Shown here piece after piece: positions 60,921 to 64,000 of a DNA stretch of 64,000 nt. Position 1 is the stretch's first letter; each line of letters opens with the position of its first letter. The DNA lies in the NCBI RefSeq assembly GCF_028993615.1, contig NZ_CP118632.1, positions 2,480,001 through 2,544,000 on the forward strand, read 5' to 3'. This DNA comes from Herbaspirillum sp. WKF16. Its GTDB lineage: Bacteria > Pseudomonadota > Gammaproteobacteria > Burkholderiales > Burkholderiaceae_D. Made by a program: the position numbers and the translations under genes. A model generated the notes under the pieces. That model had not been told where the DNA came from, did not search any database, and worked only from the letters and a program-made list of their open reading frames with translations.

Positions 60921-61487
60921 TCAGCCCGGCAACTCGTCCAGCAAGGGACGGGCCAGGTACAGCACCTGGTAGGCGACGCTGTCGGGCGGCGCCTCCAGTG
61001 CGCCTTCCGACAGCTGCACGCGCGTGATGCGCCATTGCCGCACGTCGACCCCGACCGCCGCCGCCACCACGGCCGGCCTGGACGCCGCCTCCTGGTTGCG
61101 CGCGGCCTCGGCCGCCAGCACCTCGGCCAGGTCGGCCTCGCGTGGAATATCGATGTCCTGGCGATAGGCGAAGCGGGCGACGCGTCCCTGGCCGCGGCGG
61201 GCGTCGAGCGCGAAGCGCGTATCGATGGCGGGCCGGCCGAAACTGTCGATCACGGAACGAAAGCGGCCGGAGATGAAGGACGCAAATGCCTCCTCCTTGC
61301 GCCACAGGTAGAGCGAGGAGTAACTGTGCCCGGTGGCGCCATGGCGGCCCGACTCGCGCAGCAGGAAGGCCTTGAAGTAAAGCTCCGGGACGTCGTCCCA
61401 GAGCCGGCCGCGCTGCGCGGCGCGGCTGCGGATGATGCCGAGGTCGTAGTCGGCGGGAAGGCGGTGTTCGTAATGGGCGATAAGCAT
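60921..61487 (-). CDS. DUF4865 family protein
   Basis: 188 residues: MLIAHYEHRLPADYDLGIIR at the start, LYFKAFLLRESGRHGATGHSYSSLYLW and FASFISGRFRSVIDSFGRP. This matches DUF4865, soluble proteins of unknown function found near flavin-dependent oxidoreductases and sulfonate genes. Divergent from a flavoprotein gene; convergent with the encapsulin operon. Confidence 0.78.
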   Translation of the reverse strand: MLIAHYEHRLPADYDLGIIRSRAAQRGRLWDDVPELYFKAFLLRESGRHGATGHSYSSLYLWRKEEAFASFISGRFRSVIDSFGRPAIDTRFALDARRGQGRVARFAYRQDIDIPREADLAEVLAAEAARNQEAASRPAVVAAAVGVDVRQWRITRVQLSEGALEAPPDSVAYQVLYLARPLLDELPG

Positions 61488-61676
61488 GGCGCGGCTTTCG
61501 GGTTGTTGTTGGAGGCCCCAACTTAGCCCGCGCGCGCTTGCCTGGACAGGGCGCCGTCGTTATTTCTGCGATCAGTTTTCCACATGATCGGAAAGTGCAT
61601 AAGCACAGAAGAATTCAGCGCAACGCAGGCCTTGCTCCTGCCTTATGCTCGGGCAGGACCGTCCCCTCTTTCCCTC

Positions 61677-63134
61677 ATGAACATGACAGAACAGATCCCA
61701 GACATCGCCATCGTCGGCGGCGGCTTCGCCGGCGCGGTGACCGCCATCAAGCTGCTGCGCGCGGTCACCGCCGCGGGCGACGGCAGTGCGCCGCCGCTGT
61801 CGATCCGCATCATCGAGAGCCGCAACGAAGTCGGCCGCGGCATCGCCTACAGCACCGAGAACCCGGAACACATCGTCAACGGCCCGGCGCAGGCCTTCGG
61901 CCTGTATCCCGAGCAGCCGGCGCACCTGCCCGACTGGCTTGCCGCCAACGCCGCGCGGCACGGCTGGACGCCGCCCGAGGGCGTGGCCTTCGCCGATGCG
62001 TTTCCGCCGCGCTGGCTGTACGGCACCTATGTGCAGGACGAGCTCAAGGCGGCGCAGCGGGACGCCGGCCCGCAGGCCAGCGTGGAGTTCATCCAGGGCC
62101 GGGCGCTCGACCTGCGCGCCGGCGCGCACGGCTACGATCTCACGCTGGAGGATGGACGCCGCCTCGCGGCCCGGCGCGTGGTGCTGGCGCTGGGCCTGTT
62201 CCGCACCGCCGGCGAGGGCTTCTTCGCCACGCCGGCGCAGCGCCGCGATCTCGGCGAACGCTATATCGACGACGTCTGGAACGCCCGCGCCTGGGAGCAG
62301 GCCGGGCGCGACCAGGACATCCTCCTGATCGGCTCCAGCCTGACCGCGCTGGATGCGGCCCTGAACGCCGAGCGCGCCGGCTTCAGGGGCCGCTTCCACG
62401 CCCTCTCGCGGCGCGGCCTGCTGGTGCACCAGCGCCGGCAGCTGGCGCCCTGGCCGGGCCTGTTCGACGCCGACCGGCTGCCGTCAAGCCTGCGCGAACT
62501 GCTGCGCGCCACGCGCCACGCGCGCCGTGCGATCAAGGCGGCCGGAGCCGACTGGCAGCAGCTGCCGCCGGCCATCCGGCCGCATGTCCCGGCGCTGTGG
62601 GCCAGGGCCGGCAACGCCGACCGCCAGCGTTTCCTGCGGCATATCCGGCCGTTCTGGGAGATCTCCCTGCACCGCGCCGGCCCCGAGTCGGGCAAGCGGC
62701 TCGACGGCCTGGTCGGCTCGGGCCGCCTGCGGCAGCTGACCGGGCGCATACGTTCGCTGCGCGCGGCCGGCGACAAGGTCGCCGTGGAATGGACGCCGCG
62801 CGGCGAGGACACCGTCCAGACCCTGTTGGTGGACCGCGTGGCCAATGCGGCCGGCTACGAGTTCGACTGGCTGCGCATCGAGGATCCGCTGGTGCGCGCC
62901 CTGCTGGCGCGCAAGCTGGTGCGTCCGCACGCCACCGGTTTCGGCATCGATGCCGATCCCGCCACCGGCGAAGTGCGCGCTGCCGCCATCGCCCATCCCG
63001 GCACGCTGTATGCCGTCGGCCATCCGATGCGCGGCGCGGTGTGGGAGTCCAACGCCATCTCCGAGCAGGTGGCCGGCGCCGGCAACACCGCCCAGGCGCT
63101 GGCCCTCCAGCTGCAAACCGCCGATACCCTGTAA
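61677..63134 (+). CDS. FAD/NAD(P)-binding oxidoreductase
   Basis: 485 residues from the ATG at 61677 (weak ribosome site). FAD fingerprint DIAIVGGGFAGAVTAIKLL, then RNEVGRGIAYSTENPEHIVNGPAQ, second nucleotide motif DILLIGSSLTALDAAL near residue 215. FAD-NAD(P)-binding (NAD_binding_9-like) family. Substrate unknown; it precedes an LLM-class monooxygenase by nine bases, so may supply or partner it. Confidence 0.85.
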   Translation: MNMTEQIPDIAIVGGGFAGAVTAIKLLRAVTAAGDGSAPPLSIRIIESRNEVGRGIAYSTENPEHIVNGPAQAFGLYPEQPAHLPDWLAANAARHGWTPPEGVAFADAFPPRWLYGTYVQDELKAAQRDAGPQASVEFIQGRALDLRAGAHGYDLTLEDGRRLAARRVVLALGLFRTAGEGFFATPAQRRDLGERYIDDVWNARAWEQAGRDQDILLIGSSLTALDAALNAERAGFRGRFHALSRRGLLVHQRRQLAPWPGLFDADRLPSSLRELLRATRHARRAIKAAGADWQQLPPAIRPHVPALWARAGNADRQRFLRHIRPFWEISLHRAGPESGKRLDGLVGSGRLRQLTGRIRSLRAAGDKVAVEWTPRGEDTVQTLLVDRVANAAGYEFDWLRIEDPLVRALLARKLVRPHATGFGIDADPATGEVRAAAIAHPGTLYAVGHPMRGAVWESNAISEQVAGAGNTAQALALQLQTADTL

Positions 63135-63143
63135 ATCGCTTCC

Positions 63144-64000
63144 ATGCCAGATACCCGTTCACAACTCGCGCTCGGCGCCTTCCTGATGCAGACCGGCCAC
63201 CACATCGCCGGCTGGCGCCATCCCGGCGCCCAGGCCGACGCCGGCAGCAACTTCGCGCACTACGTCAAGCTCGCCCGCCAGGCCGAAGAGGCCAAGTTCG
63301 ACGCCATCTTCATCTCCGACTCGGTGGGCGTGCGCAACCGCGACATCGCCTCGCTCTCGCGCACCGCGCGCTCCGACCAGTTCGAGCCGCTCACGCTGCT
63401 CTCGGCGCTGGCGGCGGTGACCGAGCGCATCGGCCTGATCGCCACCGCCTCGACCTCCTTCAACGAGCCCTACAACATCGCCCGCAAGTTCGCCTCGCTG
63501 GACCAGATCAGCGGCGGCCGCGCCGGCTGGAACCTGGTGACCTCCAGCGGCGACGGCGAGGCCGAGAACTTCAACCTGCTCAAGCATATCGACCACGCGC
63601 TGCGCTACGAGCGCGCGGCCGAGTTCCACCAGGTGGTGACCGGCCTGTGGGACAGCTGGGAGGATGACGCCTTCCTGCGCGACAAGGAGAGCGGCCAGTA
63701 CTTCGATCCGGCCAAGCTGCATGTGCTGAACCACAAGGGCAAGCACTTCTCGGTGCGCGGGCCGCTGAACGTCTCGCGCTCGCCGCAGGGGCAGCCGGTG
63801 ATCGTGCAGGCCGGCGCCTCCGAGGCCGGGCGCGACCTGGCCGCGCGCACCGCCGAGGTGGTGTTCGTGGCGCACCAGACATTCGACGAGGCGCGCGGCT
63901 TCTACGCCGACCTCAAGGGCCGCGCGGCGGCCTACGGGCGCGCGGCCGGCGAGATCAGGATCATGCCGGGCATCTTCCCGGTGGTGGCGCCCACGCGCGC
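63144..64000 (+). CDS. LLM-class flavin-dependent monooxygenase, NtaA/SnaA/DszA type, 5' part
   Basis: The first ~285 codons are visible; the window ends inside the gene (usual length 440-460). The pattern is clear: LALGAFLMQTGHHIAGWRHPGAQ, AEEAKFDAIFISDSVG, FEPLTLLSALAAVTERIGLIATASTSFNEPYNIARKFASLDQISGGRAGWNLVTS and PVIVQAGASEAGRD. This group includes monooxygenases for nitrilotriacetate, dibenzothiophene sulfone and other organosulfur compounds using reduced FMN. Its place beside the sulfonate-type transporters suggests organosulfur use, but the substrate is open. Confidence 0.93.
   Translation, partial: MPDTRSQLALGAFLMQTGHHIAGWRHPGAQADAGSNFAHYVKLARQAEEAKFDAIFISDSVGVRNRDIASLSRTARSDQFEPLTLLSALAAVTERIGLIATASTSFNEPYNIARKFASLDQISGGRAGWNLVTSSGDGEAENFNLLKHIDHALRYERAAEFHQVVTGLWDSWEDDAFLRDKESGQYFDPAKLHVLNHKGKHFSVRGPLNVSRSPQGQPVIVQAGASEAGRDLAARTAEVVFVAHQTFDEARGFYADLKGRAAAYGRAAGEIRIMPGIFPVVAPTR

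Overview
The window reads as chromosomal DNA of a high-GC, free-living or plant/soil-associated betaproteobacterium, most likely Burkholderiales and possibly Oxalobacteraceae (Herbaspirillum-like). That assignment is inferred from base composition, codon use and gene families; there is no rRNA gene to confirm it. No tRNA, rRNA or CRISPR array was seen. Both ends cut through genes: a glutathione-dependent formaldehyde dehydrogenase on the left and an LLM-class flavin monooxygenase on the right.

Left part (1-9.1 kb) is a mosaic. A lone HipA-type kinase (YjjJ) and an orphan SsuA/TauA-type binding protein are followed by lower-GC DNA with an unknown lipoprotein cluster. Next comes a LysE-family exporter gene split by a 730-bp transposase-less element. 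The element has IS21-like ends, a 6-bp target duplication and one passenger gene, and removing it restores the exporter frame exactly. A second low-GC patch (7.7-9.05 kb) encodes a beta-trefoil-like protein overlapping a secreted trypsin-like protease.

9.1-35.4 kb is core-like metabolism and regulation: a Cache histidine kinase/NarL-type regulator pair divergent from DUF3311-MctP (monocarboxylate uptake), ChrA, a zinc alcohol dehydrogenase, and an RHH regulator with a perfect palindromic operator ahead of a PHB-depolymerase-like esterase. Then come a three-subunit periplasmic FAD/cytochrome c dehydrogenase, a GAF histidine kinase, and a second zinc-ADH paralogue that has lost two catalytic zinc ligands. 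LysR regulators, a sugar 1-dehydrogenase, a DMT transporter and assorted oxidoreductases follow.

35.5-42.3 kb is a tight seven-gene operon: a polyamine/opine-type ABC transporter fused in gene order to an HcnABC/opine-oxidase-like trimer (2Fe-2S protein plus two flavoproteins). It is divergent from an IclR regulator and a GhrA-type 2-ketoacid reductase, and looks like uptake and oxidation of an opine- or imino-acid-like substrate.

42.4-64 kb is dominated by sulfur acquisition: SsuA-type binding proteins, a four-domain rhodanese, an SsuABC-like transporter and a peptide-type ABC transporter with a VOC protein. The centrepiece is a five-gene operon (56145-60852): rhodanese, serine O-acetyltransferase, XRE regulator, family 2A encapsulin shell and a cysteine desulfurase with a long disordered N-terminal cargo extension. 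This matches the encapsulated cysteine desulfurase/sulfur-storage nanocompartment system and ends at a strong terminator. It is the most notable system in the window.
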